A stretch of 64,000 nt of DNA from Dyella solisilvae (GTDB lineage: Bacteria; Pseudomonadota; Gammaproteobacteria; Xanthomonadales; Rhodanobacteraceae). The stretch spans positions 62,001-126,000 of the forward strand of contig NZ_QQSY01000001.1 in assembly GCF_003351225.1 (NCBI RefSeq), given 5' to 3'. Below, in pieces: positions 54,846 to 64,000 of the stretch. A program made the translations under genes and the position numbers. Positions within the stretch are counted from its first letter, which is position 1. Each line of letters opens with the position of its first letter. Under the pieces are notes generated by a model. It saw nothing but the letters and a program-made list of their open reading frames with translations, was not told the DNA's origin and did not search any database.

Positions 54846-55528
54846 CGCCGGAATTCAAATTCGATTTTGAGCGCGGGGCGAGAATCGGCCTGGACGAAGC
54901 GGTGTTTTGTCAGGGCAAGACCGTTGATCAGATTTCGGCCATCGTGGACGCCGTGAAGGCGAAGACGGGGCGACTCCTGCTCACCCGCCTCGAGCCATCG
55001 AAGTATGAGGTGCTCTTCGCGCGTCACGGCGAACAACTCGATTTCGATCCCCTCTCCCGCACCGCCATACTTGGCCAGCCCCATGGCGCGCTCCTCGCGC
55101 CGCCGGTGGCCCTCGTCATGGCCGGGACCGCTGATCTTCCAGTTGGCCGCGAGGCTGCGCGGACGCTTGCTTTCGCCGGCCAGGCCTTTCGCGAGTACGT
55201 CGATGTCGGCGTGGCCGGCCTCTGGCGACTGCTGGAACGGATGGACGAAATACGATCCTTTCCCGTCGTCATCGTGGCTGCCGGCGCCGATGCGGCGCTG
55301 GTCAGCGTTGTCGGCGGTCTGGTTTCAAGCGCCGTGATCGCCCTGCCGACATCGGTCGGCTACGGAGTGGCGACGGGTGGCGCGGCCGCCCTGCACGCCA
55401 GCCTGGCAAGCTGTGCACCAGGAATATCGGTGGTCAATATTGACAATGGCTACGGCGCGGCTTGCGCGGCCTTGCGCATATCCCGCGTCGTGGCGGCGTT
55501 GCAGAAGTCAGGCGAAGGCGTTGATTGA
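54842..55528 (+). CDS. larB: LarB, pyridinium-3,5-biscarboxylic acid mononucleotide synthase
   Basis: A 228-aa enzyme with a C-terminal PurE-like (AIR carboxylase) domain that carboxylates and hydrolyses nicotinic acid adenine dinucleotide. VVIVAAGADAAL, ALPTSVGYGVATGG and LASCAPGISVVNIDNGYGAA are the conserved PurE-like/LarB stretches, with the catalytic Cys in SCAPG. Translationally coupled to larE. Confidence 0.92.
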   Translation: MTPEFKFDFERGARIGLDEAVFCQGKTVDQISAIVDAVKAKTGRLLLTRLEPSKYEVLFARHGEQLDFDPLSRTAILGQPHGALLAPPVALVMAGTADLPVGREAARTLAFAGQAFREYVDVGVAGLWRLLERMDEIRSFPVVIVAAGADAALVSVVGGLVSSAVIALPTSVGYGVATGGAAALHASLASCAPGISVVNIDNGYGAACAALRISRVVAALQKSGEGVD

Positions 55529-55653
55529 GACAATGCAAAACAAATCTGTCTGTTGAGTTCAGCGGCAGCCGTGCAGCCCTGGCCCGGCGTCGACGAAGTT
55601 TCCTCCGCGAAGCGGAACCGTCATCATCCTCACGCAAGCTTTCACGAGGCCGG

Positions 55654-56700
55654 ATGAACTGGACTGCCAATCCATTCGACGATCAACCCGCGTCTCTTTC
55701 TTCAAAGATTGCGGTCGCCTACACGTTGATCGTCGCCGCCAATGTGCTCGCTTGGGTTTGGGCCATCGTTGCGTTTGCCGATCGGCCCGTGATCCTGGCG
55801 ACGGCTTTTCTTGCCTATACGTTCGGGCTCAGGCACGCATTCGATGCGGACCACATCGCGGCGATCGACAATGTGGTGCGCAAGCTGATCCAGGAAGGCC
55901 GCCAACCCTTTTCGGTGGGACTCTTCTTCTCCCTCGGCCATTCAACCATCGTGATACTCGCGTCGGTCGCCATAGCGGCCACGGCAGCGGCCCTGAAAGA
56001 CCGGCTGGATGCCTTCCACAGCATGGGCGGCCTGATCGGCACCGCGATCTCGTCGCTCTTCCTGCTCGGCATTGGAATTGCCAACCTGTTCATTCTCCGG
56101 GGTGTGTGGACGGTGTTTGAACGAGGTCGCAGGGGCGGAAAGATCGTTGATGAAGACCTCGATGCGTTGCTCGATGGACGGGGGCTATTGGCTCGCCTAT
56201 TCCGGCCGCTGTTCGGTGTCGTACGCCGTTCATGGCACATGTATCCCATCGGCCTTCTGTTCGGCCTTGGCTTCGACACGGCGTCTGAGATCGGCCTGCT
56301 TGGCATCTCGGCGACCCAGGCCGCTCAAGGCATGTCCGTTTGGACGATCCTGGTCTTTCCCGCGCTGTTCACCGCCGGCATGACGTTGCTGGACACGACA
56401 GACAGCGTGTTCATGGCGGGAGCGTACGGGTGGGCCTTCATCCATCCGGTCCGAAAGCTCTGGTACAACCTGACCATCACCGCCGCGTCAGTCGTGGTCG
56501 CCCTGTTTATCGGCGGAGTCCAGGCGCTCGGACTCATCCGCGACAGGCTGGGACTGCAAGGGGACTTCTGGAATGTCGTGGGTCGGCTGAACGACCACTT
56601 TGGCAATCTCAGTTTCGGCGTTGTCGGGATCTTCCTGGCGGCGTGGATCGTCTCCATTGCGGTTTACCGGGCAAAAGGTTACGACAAGCTGTGGGACTGA
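55654..56700 (+). CDS. NiCoT-family nickel/cobalt permease
   Basis: A 348-aa inner-membrane Ni2+/Co2+ importer of the HoxN/NixA type. The signature RHAFDADHIAAIDN in helix 2 is exact. SLGHSTIVILASV, LLFGLGFDTASEIGLL and LDTTDSVFMAGAYGWAF supply the other conserved motifs. Eight or so helices. It lies 125 bp after larB on the same strand and so supplies nickel for LarC. Confidence 0.93.
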   Translation: MNWTANPFDDQPASLSSKIAVAYTLIVAANVLAWVWAIVAFADRPVILATAFLAYTFGLRHAFDADHIAAIDNVVRKLIQEGRQPFSVGLFFSLGHSTIVILASVAIAATAAALKDRLDAFHSMGGLIGTAISSLFLLGIGIANLFILRGVWTVFERGRRGGKIVDEDLDALLDGRGLLARLFRPLFGVVRRSWHMYPIGLLFGLGFDTASEIGLLGISATQAAQGMSVWTILVFPALFTAGMTLLDTTDSVFMAGAYGWAFIHPVRKLWYNLTITAASVVVALFIGGVQALGLIRDRLGLQGDFWNVVGRLNDHFGNLSFGVVGIFLAAWIVSIAVYRAKGYDKLWD

Positions 56701-56767
56701 TTCGACGCGATCGCCGGGGACGAACTGGCGGCGTACCCAGCTCGACAAACCCCGAAGGAGAATTCGG

Positions 56768-57394
56768 TTGGCTCAAAACAGACCTGCTCCGTTGATCTGG
56801 CCCGGCAGTCCTTTATCGCGCGAGTTCTTCGATCGCGCCGCCACCACGGTGGCGCCCCAACTCCTCAACAAGATCCTGGCCGCAGCGGATGGCCGGGCGG
56901 GTCGCATCGTGGAAGTGGAGGCCTACGCTGGGGCCATCGATCCAGCTGCACATACGTTCCGCGGAAAGACCCCACGCAATGCGACCATGTTTGGGCCGCC
57001 GGGGCATATGTATGTCTACTTTACCTATGGCATGCATTGGTGCTGTAACTGCGTGTGCGACCCTGAAGGCGACGGTTCCGGCGTACTCATCCGCGCGCTG
57101 GAACCCCTCCAGGGGCTCGAGCAAATGCGCGACGCGCGCCGACGGGCCTCGATTGATCGCGATCTGTGCCGGGGTCCGGCCCGGCTCACCCAGGCGATGG
57201 GCATCAGCGGAGCCCAGAACGGAATTGACCTGGTTGCCGCCCGCGACGGCTATACCGTTGTCAGCGACGGCATGCCTCCGCCTCCAGACCTCGCGGGAAC
57301 ACCACGCGTTGGCATCCGCCTCGGCAAGGATTTCCCTTGGCGGTGGAGCGTGCCCGGTAACCGTTATGTATCCGCGAGTTCATCGCGAAGCTGA
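56768..57394 (+). CDS. 3-methyladenine DNA glycosylase (AAG/MPG type)
   Basis: A 208-aa base-excision enzyme that removes alkylated purines. Family stretches: LLNKILAAADGRAGRIVEVEAYAG, AAHTFRGKTPRNATMFGPPGHMYVYFTYGMHWCCN, LIRALEPLQG, LCRGPARLTQAMGI. The start is TTG, supported by AAGGAG 7 nt upstream; no ATG or GTG suits. It follows the nickel permease by 67 bp, probably in the same transcript, though no functional link is known. Confidence 0.9.
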   Translation: MAQNRPAPLIWPGSPLSREFFDRAATTVAPQLLNKILAAADGRAGRIVEVEAYAGAIDPAAHTFRGKTPRNATMFGPPGHMYVYFTYGMHWCCNCVCDPEGDGSGVLIRALEPLQGLEQMRDARRRASIDRDLCRGPARLTQAMGISGAQNGIDLVAARDGYTVVSDGMPPPPDLAGTPRVGIRLGKDFPWRWSVPGNRYVSASSSRS

Positions 57395-57448
57395 CGAATC
57401 TTCCTGAGCCCCTTCGAATGGACTGCGTGCTTGAGCATCGACGGCTGA

Positions 57449-58675
57449 TCAACGGGCTCCACGCCGGGCGACAGCGACCACCAGATCCATCGCCAACGCC
57501 AGGCCAAGCGCCAGGGCCCCCACGATGAACAACAAGCTGTAATCGCCACCATTCCGGGCGAACAGATAGGACATGAAATACGCGGACCCCGCCTGCAATA
57601 CCGCAAAGCTGGTGGTAGCGGCGCTCCATGCCGCCTTCTGTTCCGCCGGATGATGAGCGAGCAGTTCGTGGATCCGCCCCAATACGAGCGGAACGATGCC
57701 AGGGGTGAATGCGCCCACGACCACGCTGGACAACATCAATGAGGATGTTCCCCACCCCATGGCAGGAAGCAGCACAGCCAGGGCCTGGATGAGATACGCC
57801 AGCCGCAAGGCAGGCCCGAAGCCTATGCGGTCCGCGAGATGACCGGTCAACACAGGGCCGAACAGTGCGCCGAGTCCGAAAAGCACCCAATACTCCGAGC
57901 CCGCCTGCACGCCAAGGCCAAGACCGCGCGCCACGAAATCGACAAGAAAGATCATGTGAGGCACCAGCCCGGCCGCATTCAATGCGTACTGGACGTACAG
58001 CGATCGCAACGTGACCGCGTGACTGCGCCGCTGGAGCTCAACACGGGCTTCAGCCCGAGGATCACCGCCACGCGGCCAGCCATTCCACGCGACTGCCGTA
58101 AGCGCGAGCGAAAACACCCCGAGTCCTATCCACGTAGCGACCAGGCTCTGCCTCAGCAACAGCGGAACGAGCGTTCCGGACGCTGCGATGCCCGCGCCCA
58201 CGCCCATGAAGATGACGCCACTGGCCAACCCTCGCCGGTTGGCCGGCACATGCGGCAACACCGTTGGCGCAGCGAGCACCATCAGCGCGCCCCCCGCCAA
58301 GCCGGACACGAACCGCCACCCAAAGAACCACGCAAACGACAGTGGCCACGCGCACGCGATCAGCGCCACGGCCGCCACGACCATCATCAGGCGGATCATT
58401 GCCACGTCGGGGATGACCCTGAGTGCGGGCCGGGCAAACAGTGCGCCCGCGAGATACCCCGCGAGATTGGCGGCGCCCAGGTATGCCCCACTCGATGCGG
58501 CGAACCAATGGGCGTCGATGATGGCCGGAAGCAGCGGCGTGTAAGCGAATCTCGCAACACCGATACCCACCAGGCTGGCGCAGAAGCCCGAAAGCGTCAT
58601 CCGCCAGGTCGTGACTTGCTCCCGGCTCTGGCTATTTTGCCGGAGATGAACCGCCGTATTGCTCAGGGAAGACAT
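57449..58675 (-). CDS. YbfB/YjiJ-family MFS transporter
   Basis: A 408-aa transporter with 12 predicted helices. The YbfB/YjiJ pattern is seen in GFCASLVGIGVARFAYTPLL, AYLGAANLAGYLAGALFA and FMGVGAGIAASGTLVPLLL. The ATG has GGAG 6 nt upstream; a TTG 12 nt earlier is possible. Divergent from a LysR gene, so probably its target. Substrate unknown. Confidence 0.88.
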   Translation of the reverse strand: MSSLSNTAVHLRQNSQSREQVTTWRMTLSGFCASLVGIGVARFAYTPLLPAIIDAHWFAASSGAYLGAANLAGYLAGALFARPALRVIPDVAMIRLMMVVAAVALIACAWPLSFAWFFGWRFVSGLAGGALMVLAAPTVLPHVPANRRGLASGVIFMGVGAGIAASGTLVPLLLRQSLVATWIGLGVFSLALTAVAWNGWPRGGDPRAEARVELQRRSHAVTLRSLYVQYALNAAGLVPHMIFLVDFVARGLGLGVQAGSEYWVLFGLGALFGPVLTGHLADRIGFGPALRLAYLIQALAVLLPAMGWGTSSLMLSSVVVGAFTPGIVPLVLGRIHELLAHHPAEQKAAWSAATTSFAVLQAGSAYFMSYLFARNGGDYSLLFIVGALALGLALAMDLVVAVARRGAR

Positions 58676-58919
58676 GCTCGGCTCCAAACCTCACACCATT
58701 CAGATGACGGCCGCGTCCGCTCCGGGGCGAACGCTGGGCGCAAGCGCCATTCAGTTCTCTCGCCAACCTGCCGGCCAAGTCCGCTGCCGACATTTCGCGC
58801 GCCACGGGAGCTCCCTTCCCGGCCCAGGGCTCGAAAAACGAACAGGACGCCATTGTCGCGGTGAGTACAAGCTACGCCCCCAAACCCATCTTTAGAAACG
58901 GAACTTATTGATAGAGTCC

Positions 58920-58934
58920 ATCTCCAATTGAGAT
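58920..58934. promoter_or_regulatory. Candidate LysR box ATCTC-N5-GAGAT
   Basis: A perfect 5-bp-arm inverted repeat with T-N11-A geometry, in the 300-bp divergent promoter between the MFS and LysR genes and 44 bp upstream of the LysR start. A likely LTTR recognition site. Confidence 0.5.
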
Positions 58935-58977
58935 AGCATGGAGGACAACGCGCCAGGGCAGCCAGAGGAAAGCGTCG

Positions 58978-59955
58978 ATGGACATCAACCAACTGAAGAC
59001 GTTCGAGGCCGTTGTCCGACTGGGCAGCATGAGCAAGGCCGCCGCCGAACTGCATACCGTGCAATCGAACGTCACCACCCGGATCCAGGCGCTCGAAGAC
59101 GAGCTTGGCATCCTGCTGCTGCAGCGCCACGCGCGCGGTGTCTCCACCACTCCCGCCGGGCAACGTTTCCTGCCCTTTGCCGGCCGCATCATGAAATTGC
59201 TCACCGAGGCGCAAGTTGCCGCAACGGATGACGGTGTTCCCGGAGGCTTGCTCGCCCTCGGAGGGATGGAAACAACGACGGCACTGCGCCTTTCACCTGT
59301 GCTCATACAGTTCGCGCGCACCTATCCGGGCGTCCGGCTGACCCTGCGCTCGGGCACCACCGCCGATCTCACCAGGGACGTCATCCTGGGCAAGCTTGAT
59401 GGCGCCTTCGTCGCGGGCCCCGTCGATCACCCGGACCTCGCGCACGAGGCCATCTTCACGGAAGAACTCGTCCTCGTGACGAGCCCTGCGATCCAGTCCC
59501 TGCGGGACCTGACCCGCCAGACCGATCTGCGAACCATCGTCTTTCAGTCCGGCTGTTCGTATCGCCAGCGATTGGAGACCTGCCTTTCCGACCTCGGTGC
59601 TGTCGTCGCCAAGCCGCTCGAGTTCGGCTCGCTCGACGCCATTCTGAGCTGCGTGGCCGCTGGCGTGGGAGTGACCCTCCTGCCCAGGAGTGTTGTGTCG
59701 TCGAGCACGATGAATTCAAGCGTCCGTTGCCATGATCTCCCCCGGAAACTCGGCATGGCCGAGACGCTTTTTGTCTTCCGCCGGGATGCTTACGTGTCCA
59801 GCGCGATGGCGACATTCATCGAGATGAGCAGGAAATTTTGGGCTGCGGCCGGGCTGGACGCACGAGCGGTAAAAAGGGCAGGCCCGGGCGGATCGGGCAA
59901 ACGAAAACCGGCTACGCAAAAGCCGCGTGCTTCACGCCATTCTGGCTTGCGATGA
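58978..59955 (+). CDS. LysR-family transcriptional regulator
   Basis: A 325-aa LTTR. HTH MDINQLKTFEAVVRLGSMSK ... AAAELHTVQSNVTTRIQALE, effector domain from GGLLALGGMETTTALRLSP. Two Cys in the effector domain (SGCSYRQ, LETCLS). The Lys/Arg/Pro-rich tail of about 30 residues after the usual end is extra. Probably controls the divergent YbfB-type MFS gene through the ATCTC-N5-GAGAT site. Confidence 0.92.
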   Translation: MDINQLKTFEAVVRLGSMSKAAAELHTVQSNVTTRIQALEDELGILLLQRHARGVSTTPAGQRFLPFAGRIMKLLTEAQVAATDDGVPGGLLALGGMETTTALRLSPVLIQFARTYPGVRLTLRSGTTADLTRDVILGKLDGAFVAGPVDHPDLAHEAIFTEELVLVTSPAIQSLRDLTRQTDLRTIVFQSGCSYRQRLETCLSDLGAVVAKPLEFGSLDAILSCVAAGVGVTLLPRSVVSSSTMNSSVRCHDLPRKLGMAETLFVFRRDAYVSSAMATFIEMSRKFWAAAGLDARAVKRAGPGGSGKRKPATQKPRASRHSGLR

Positions 59956-60030
59956 AAGCCACGAATTGTTCCAGCCTTGCGCCGCCGCGCTTTTCGCGAC
60001 GGTCAGGTTTCCGGTCCTATACACCCACCC

Positions 60031-61284
60031 TCAGAAATCGACAGCGTCCCGGATGATGGGACACGTCATGCAATGGCCGCCGCCTCGCCCACGACCCAGC
60101 TCCGCGCCGACGATGGTGATCACCTCAATCCCGGCCTTGCGCAGCAAGGTATTCGTGTAGGTGTTGCGGTCATAAGCGTAGACCACGCCCGGCGACGCGC
60201 AGACCAGGTTGGCGCCGCTGTCCCATTGCGTGCGCTCTCGCTGGTAGTCGTTACCGCCCGTCTCGATCACACGGAGTTCCTTGAGGCCTAGCGCCTTGGC
60301 CACCACATCGACGAACGGCTTCTCCTCCCGGTGGAGTTCAAGTCCGCTCGGATGACTGCTGGGTCGATAGGAGAACGTGCGGGTTCTCGCCAGGAACTCG
60401 GGCGCCACAAGCACGCAGTCACGATCGGCAAATGTGAATACCGTATCGAGGTGCATGGCTGCTCTTATCTTGGGCATGGCGGCCAGGATGACATGGCGGG
60501 CGGCCTCCTTTTTGAAAAGGCTCGCCGCCAGTTGGCTGATCGCCTGGCGCGAAGTGCGCTCGCTCATGCCGATCAATACCACCCCGTTGCCAACGGGCAT
60601 GACATCCCCGCCTTCCAGCGTGGCCAGTCCATGATCCTCGGTCGGGTCGCCCCACCACACATTCACCTTGCCGGCGAAGTCGGGGTGAAACTTGTAGATT
60701 GCCGTCGTGAGGACAGTCTCTTCATGGCGAGCGGGCCAGTACAGCGGATTAAGCGTCACGCCGCCATAGATCCAGCAGGTGGTGTCACGCGTGTACAAGG
60801 TATTAGGCAGCGGTGGCAGCAGGTATTCCGTGACACCTGCCGCCTCCCGCGCGACCTCCAGCGCCTTGCCACCCACCGCCTCCGGAAAGTCGTGCATCGA
60901 CAGGCCGCCAATCAGGGTCTCCGCGAGCTTTCGGTCACTCAGTTCTTCGAGGTAGCCACGAAGCTCATTGATAAAGCCCAGCCCCACCTGATTGGGAACG
61001 ACCTGATTGTCGAGTATCCACTTCTTCCCTTCCGGGACCGCGACCGTCTCTGCCAGCAGATTGTGCATCTCCACCACATCGATGCCTCGGTCGCGCATCT
61101 TGTTGACGAAGTCGAAATGGTCGCGCTTGGCGTTGTCGACCCACAGCACGTCGTCGAACAAAAGCTCGTCACAGTTGCTCGGCGTCAAACGCGAATGAGC
61201 GAGGCCGGGCGCGCACACCATGACTTTGCGGAGCTGCCCTACTTCGGAATGGACGCCAAATTCGGTTCCGTTGCCATTTGCCAT
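60031..61284 (-). CDS. arcA: Arginine deiminase ArcA
   Basis: Converts arginine to citrulline and ammonia. 417 aa, normal length. Motifs: [19 protein letters not shown] near the N-terminus, [41 protein letters not shown], and the catalytic Cys405 in [17 protein letters not shown]. The ATG has GGAG 7 nt upstream. It lies 32 bp after arcD. No arcB or arcC follows. Confidence 0.95.
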   Translation of the reverse strand: MANGNGTEFGVHSEVGQLRKVMVCAPGLAHSRLTPSNCDELLFDDVLWVDNAKRDHFDFVNKMRDRGIDVVEMHNLLAETVAVPEGKKWILDNQVVPNQVGLGFINELRGYLEELSDRKLAETLIGGLSMHDFPEAVGGKALEVAREAAGVTEYLLPPLPNTLYTRDTTCWIYGGVTLNPLYWPARHEETVLTTAIYKFHPDFAGKVNVWWGDPTEDHGLATLEGGDVMPVGNGVVLIGMSERTSRQAISQLAASLFKKEAARHVILAAMPKIRAAMHLDTVFTFADRDCVLVAPEFLARTRTFSYRPSSHPSGLELHREEKPFVDVVAKALGLKELRVIETGGNDYQRERTQWDSGANLVCASPGVVYAYDRNTYTNTLLRKAGIEVITIVGAELGRGRGGGHCMTCPIIRDAVDF

Positions 61285-61316
61285 GATGTTCTCCACAAGC
61301 AAAGACCCATGGGCGA

Positions 61317-62741
61317 CTAGATGGTGATGTATCCCGTCGCAATCCAGTAAATGCCGACGACCGCCCCGATGACCGCAAGGGCGAACAGAATCCGATCCCA
61401 CAGCCTGGAGAAGACAGGCTTGTGCTGTTCGCGCCGGCTCCAGAAATAGAGTGCCGATCCCGGCGCATAAAGAACCGCCGACAGCACGATGAATTTGATG
61501 CCGCCGGCATAGAGCAGGAAGGCGGTGTAGATCGTGGCGAGAATCGCAATGATCAGGTCGCGAGTTCGTTCCTGCGGGCGATGCTCGTATGTTTCGGCGC
61601 GCTTGGTGAGTTGCAGGCCGTAGGAAGCCACCAGGAAAAACGGTATCAACGACATCGCGCTGGTCAGGTTGAGCATCAAGGAGAACGCGTCGCGCGACCA
61701 ATAGGTGGTGATCACGATCAGCTGGACCACGATATTGGTCAGCCACAAGGCCGCTGCCGGGACCTTGTTTTTGTTCTCCCCGGCAAAGACCGATGGCATG
61801 TCGTTGGTCTTTGCCGCCGTGAACAACACCTCAGCGCAGATCAGCGACCAGGCCAGGTACGCGCCGAGCACTGACACCAGAAGTCCGATACTGACGAAGA
61901 TGGCGCCCCAATGACCGACGACCGCTTCAAGGACGGCGGCCATCGACGGTTGGCGCATCTCGGCGACCACGCTTCGATCGAGCACGGCATACGGCAGCAA
62001 CGTTACCAACACCATCAGGCTTGTCACGATGATGAAGCCAGTGATCGTCGCCTTGCCCACGTCCCCGCGCTCTTTCGCGTAGCGCGAGTAGACACTGGCG
62101 CCTTCGATGCCGAGAAACACGAAAACAGTCACCAGCATGGTGGCCTTCACCTGCTCGAATATGCCTCCTTCCAGGCCTCCGCCATAGAAATTGAGGTGGA
62201 ACAGGCTGGACTTGAACGAGAAAGCCAGGATCACGATGAACGTCAGGATCGGAATGACCTTGGCCACCGTCACGACACTATTGATGAGCGCCGCTTGCTG
62301 TATCCCCCTCAATATCATGAAGTGGAACAGCCATATCCCAATCGACGCGACCAGGATGGCGACGACGGTGTTGCCGTCACCGAAGATCGGAAAGAACGCG
62401 CCAAGCGTGGATTTGATCAGCACCCAATAGGAAACATTGCCGATACAGCTACCTATCCAGTAACCGAACGCGGAGAGAAAACCGGGATAGTCGCCGAAGC
62501 CAGCCTTTGCATAGGCATACACGCCGGCATCAAGATCCGGCTTTCGCTCCGCCAGCGACTGGAATACGCGCGCGAGCATGTACATGCCGCTTCCCGCGAT
62601 CAGCCATGCCACGACAGCGCCCAGGGGCCCTGTGGCGTTGGCGAACGTTCGCGGAAGCGAAAATATGCCTGCGCCGACCATGCCGCCCACCACCATGGCG
62701 GTGAGCTGGGTGAGGGGCATTCTCTTCTCGGTCGCAGCCAT
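61317..62741 (-). CDS. arcD: Arginine/ornithine-type APC antiporter ArcD
   Basis: A 474-aa inner-membrane amino-acid antiporter with about 12-13 helices. The APC signature [19 protein letters not shown] is near the N-terminus and the basic amino acid/polyamine antiporter pattern continues ([47 protein letters not shown]). Upstream of and co-directional with arcA. Because arcB is absent, exchange of arginine for citrulline is as possible as for ornithine (inference). Confidence 0.9.
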   Translation of the reverse strand: MAATEKRMPLTQLTAMVVGGMVGAGIFSLPRTFANATGPLGAVVAWLIAGSGMYMLARVFQSLAERKPDLDAGVYAYAKAGFGDYPGFLSAFGYWIGSCIGNVSYWVLIKSTLGAFFPIFGDGNTVVAILVASIGIWLFHFMILRGIQQAALINSVVTVAKVIPILTFIVILAFSFKSSLFHLNFYGGGLEGGIFEQVKATMLVTVFVFLGIEGASVYSRYAKERGDVGKATITGFIIVTSLMVLVTLLPYAVLDRSVVAEMRQPSMAAVLEAVVGHWGAIFVSIGLLVSVLGAYLAWSLICAEVLFTAAKTNDMPSVFAGENKNKVPAAALWLTNIVVQLIVITTYWSRDAFSLMLNLTSAMSLIPFFLVASYGLQLTKRAETYEHRPQERTRDLIIAILATIYTAFLLYAGGIKFIVLSAVLYAPGSALYFWSRREQHKPVFSRLWDRILFALAVIGAVVGIYWIATGYITI

Positions 62742-63046
62742 GCCAGCTCCCCATCCAGAGTCATAGATCGGAACTACAAGATACGATTTGGAATGACACC
62801 CTGTTCACCAGGCATCGAGTTCAGTGAAGAAGCCTGGTCGTCATGTTTTTTTGTTGCCGCGTATCGACAAAACCACTGACAATGATCCTGGTGGAAAATT
62901 ATGTTTGATAGCGGAAAAACGTAATGTGAAGCTTTCTGCTTGCGAGCCGGTCGATGCACAGGTTCATGGTCGTCCATCTGACCGTTCACACCATTCGAGT
63001 CGCCCGATAACCTTCCCGCCGGTCCAGAGAGTGGCGAGGGGATCCC
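62742..63046. other. Divergent promoter region between arcD and a TPR/barrel gene
   Basis: About 300 bp without genes. No FNR/Anr box (TTGAT-N4-ATCAA) was found by eye upstream of arcD, so anaerobic control of the arc genes is not evident. Confidence 0.35.
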
Positions 63047-64000
63047 ATGAACGGATTGATTTCCTCTTGTGACATTCACTGCAGCGATCCGGGATTGAAG
63101 CGGTCGCTCGCATTCGCCTTCGCTGTCATGTTGCTTGCGGGGTCCCTGGACGCGAACCCCGCGCATGCAGCAGAGGAGGCTTCGCCGGCTGCGAGTACGG
63201 CGGACCCTGATTTTGCCGCTGCGCAACAATTACTACGCGAGGGCAAGTACGCTGAAGCTTATGCTCTTCTTTCGCCGATCGCGGCTTCGCACGGCGGTGA
63301 TCCTACCTTCAACTACCTGCTTGGCCGTGCCGCCCTGGGCAGCGGCCACGCTGAACAAGCGAAGCGGTTGTTCGAGGCCAGCCTTACGGCGCAACCCGAT
63401 GCACCCCAGACACACCTCGCCCTCGGGCGGGCTTACTACGCACTTGGACGCTATGCGGAAGCCAAGATCGAGTTCGAAACCGTCTTTCGCTTCGAAAACC
63501 TCCCGCCGGATCTGCTGAGCCAGGTCGACATCTACAACCAGGCAGCCACGCAATCCCTGGACGAAAACAAGCGCCTGACCGGCTTCGCGTACCTGGAGAC
63601 CGGCATCGGCGTCTATGACGTGAACGACACGGTAGGCACGAGAACCTTCGGAGGCGCCGATCGCCGAGACGTTTTTTACAACCTCCGCGCCGGCGGCGGC
63701 GTCAACTACGCGCTGGACAACGGTTACGCGCTCGTGGCGACGCTGGACTATCGATTCCGCTATTACGACAACAACGACAGTCGGGACAACTCCGACCTGC
63801 GCTGGAATTTCGGGGGTAGCCGCTCGTTTGGCGACGACAACCTTGCGGTTGGCTTCAGGGGGCGGACCAGCTATCGCGGCAACGGCAACTATCGCAATGA
63901 CGCCGGGATTTACGCGGACTACCGCCACCGCCTCGATGCTTCCAATCAGATCACCTTCGACCTCCTCTATTCCCGACGCTGGTACCCGGGGCAACCATCG
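63047..64000 (+). CDS. Exported TPR/outer-membrane beta-barrel protein (Slam/DUF560-like), 3' end outside window
   Basis: 318 codons are visible. A long signal sequence (hydrophobic SLAFAFAVMLLAGSLDANPAHA) is followed by TPRs at about 50-150 (LREGKYAEAYALLSPIAASH, HLALGRAYYALGRYAEAKIEF). From about residue 175 strands alternate in barrel fashion (GFAYLETGIGVYDVN, YALVATLDYRFRYYDNND, AVGFRGRTSYRGNG, NQITFDLLYSRRWYPG). This TPR-then-barrel layout is that of surface lipoprotein assembly modifiers and related DUF560 proteins. The missing end leaves this open. Confidence 0.65.
   Translation, partial: MNGLISSCDIHCSDPGLKRSLAFAFAVMLLAGSLDANPAHAAEEASPAASTADPDFAAAQQLLREGKYAEAYALLSPIAASHGGDPTFNYLLGRAALGSGHAEQAKRLFEASLTAQPDAPQTHLALGRAYYALGRYAEAKIEFETVFRFENLPPDLLSQVDIYNQAATQSLDENKRLTGFAYLETGIGVYDVNDTVGTRTFGGADRRDVFYNLRAGGGVNYALDNGYALVATLDYRFRYYDNNDSRDNSDLRWNFGGSRSFGDDNLAVGFRGRTSYRGNGNYRNDAGIYADYRHRLDASNQITFDLLYSRRWYPGQPS

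Noticed and set aside
50912-55528. Functional lactate racemase locus
   Set aside because: The maturation genes are present, but no larA-type reading frame was found in the window.
57839-58864. 341-codon plus-strand frame
   Set aside because: Shadow of the MFS transporter gene; composition (Arg/His/Pro) is not protein-like.
60331-61320. 329-codon plus-strand frame
   Set aside because: Shadow of arcA on the opposite strand.
61911-62879. 322-codon plus-strand frame
   Set aside because: Shadow of arcD; charged, low-complexity translation.

Overview
The window is 64 kb of GC-rich proteobacterial chromosome. Flagellar-type export genes, LysR/HxlR/LytTR regulators, a YbfB-type MFS transporter, an M61 peptidase and an NhaC antiporter suggest a gammaproteobacterium of the Lysobacterales/Xanthomonadales type, or possibly a Burkholderiales member. 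This is inferred from gene content only. No rRNA, tRNA or CRISPR array was recognised.

Layout. (1) 1-7.7 kb, mainly minus strand: the export-gate quartet FliQ-FliR-FlhB-FlhA (FlhA runs off the left edge), headed by a TPR protein where fliP would be expected. Next to it are a small plus-strand gene and a SPINDLY-type O-GlcNAc transferase with TPRs. (2) 8-16.6 kb: an apparent Tn7-like transposon with TnsA-, TnsB-, TnsC- and TniQ-like genes in one overlapping plus-strand block. An array of four units spaced about 48 bp lies on the left and an array of four units spaced about 31 bp lies just after tniQ. Two cargo-like genes sit inside: an unknown protein and a DEDD-type 3'-5' exonuclease. (3) 16.9-20.3 kb: a minus-strand accessory set of a KfrA-like coiled-coil protein, an XRE protein with a ParS/MbcA-like C-terminus, a HAD-like protein and a second ParS/MbcA-like protein. 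A 21-bp inverted-repeat motif lies upstream of the KfrA gene and recurs in other intergenic gaps. (4) 20.5-22 kb: NhaC antiporter.

(5) 22.7-44.3 kb: small stress and xenobiotic units (hydrolases, SDRs, an Old Yellow Enzyme, carboxymuconolactone-decarboxylase-like, DJ-1-like and SRPBCC proteins) interleaved with regulators (ArsR, LysR, XRE, HxlR, and a LytS/LytTR two-component pair). Three gene relics (an SDR stub, a carboxymuconolactone-decarboxylase tail and a LytTR/NTF2 remnant) show that this stretch has been rearranged. An M61 peptidase here has lost its catalytic glutamate. (6) 44.3-50.5 kb: small membrane or secreted proteins, a large winged-helix/ATPase regulator and a FAD-linked oxidase.

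(7) 50.9-57.4 kb: nickel-pincer cofactor maturation genes larC (minus) and larE-larB (plus), followed by a NiCoT nickel/cobalt permease and a 3-methyladenine DNA glycosylase. No larA racemase is present, so the cofactor must serve an enzyme encoded elsewhere. A Tat-exported aldo/keto reductase lies between larC and larE. (8) 57.4-64 kb: a MFS transporter divergent from a LysR regulator, an arcD-arcA unit (arginine import and deimination, without arcB/arcC), and the start of a TPR/outer-membrane-barrel protein that runs off the right edge.
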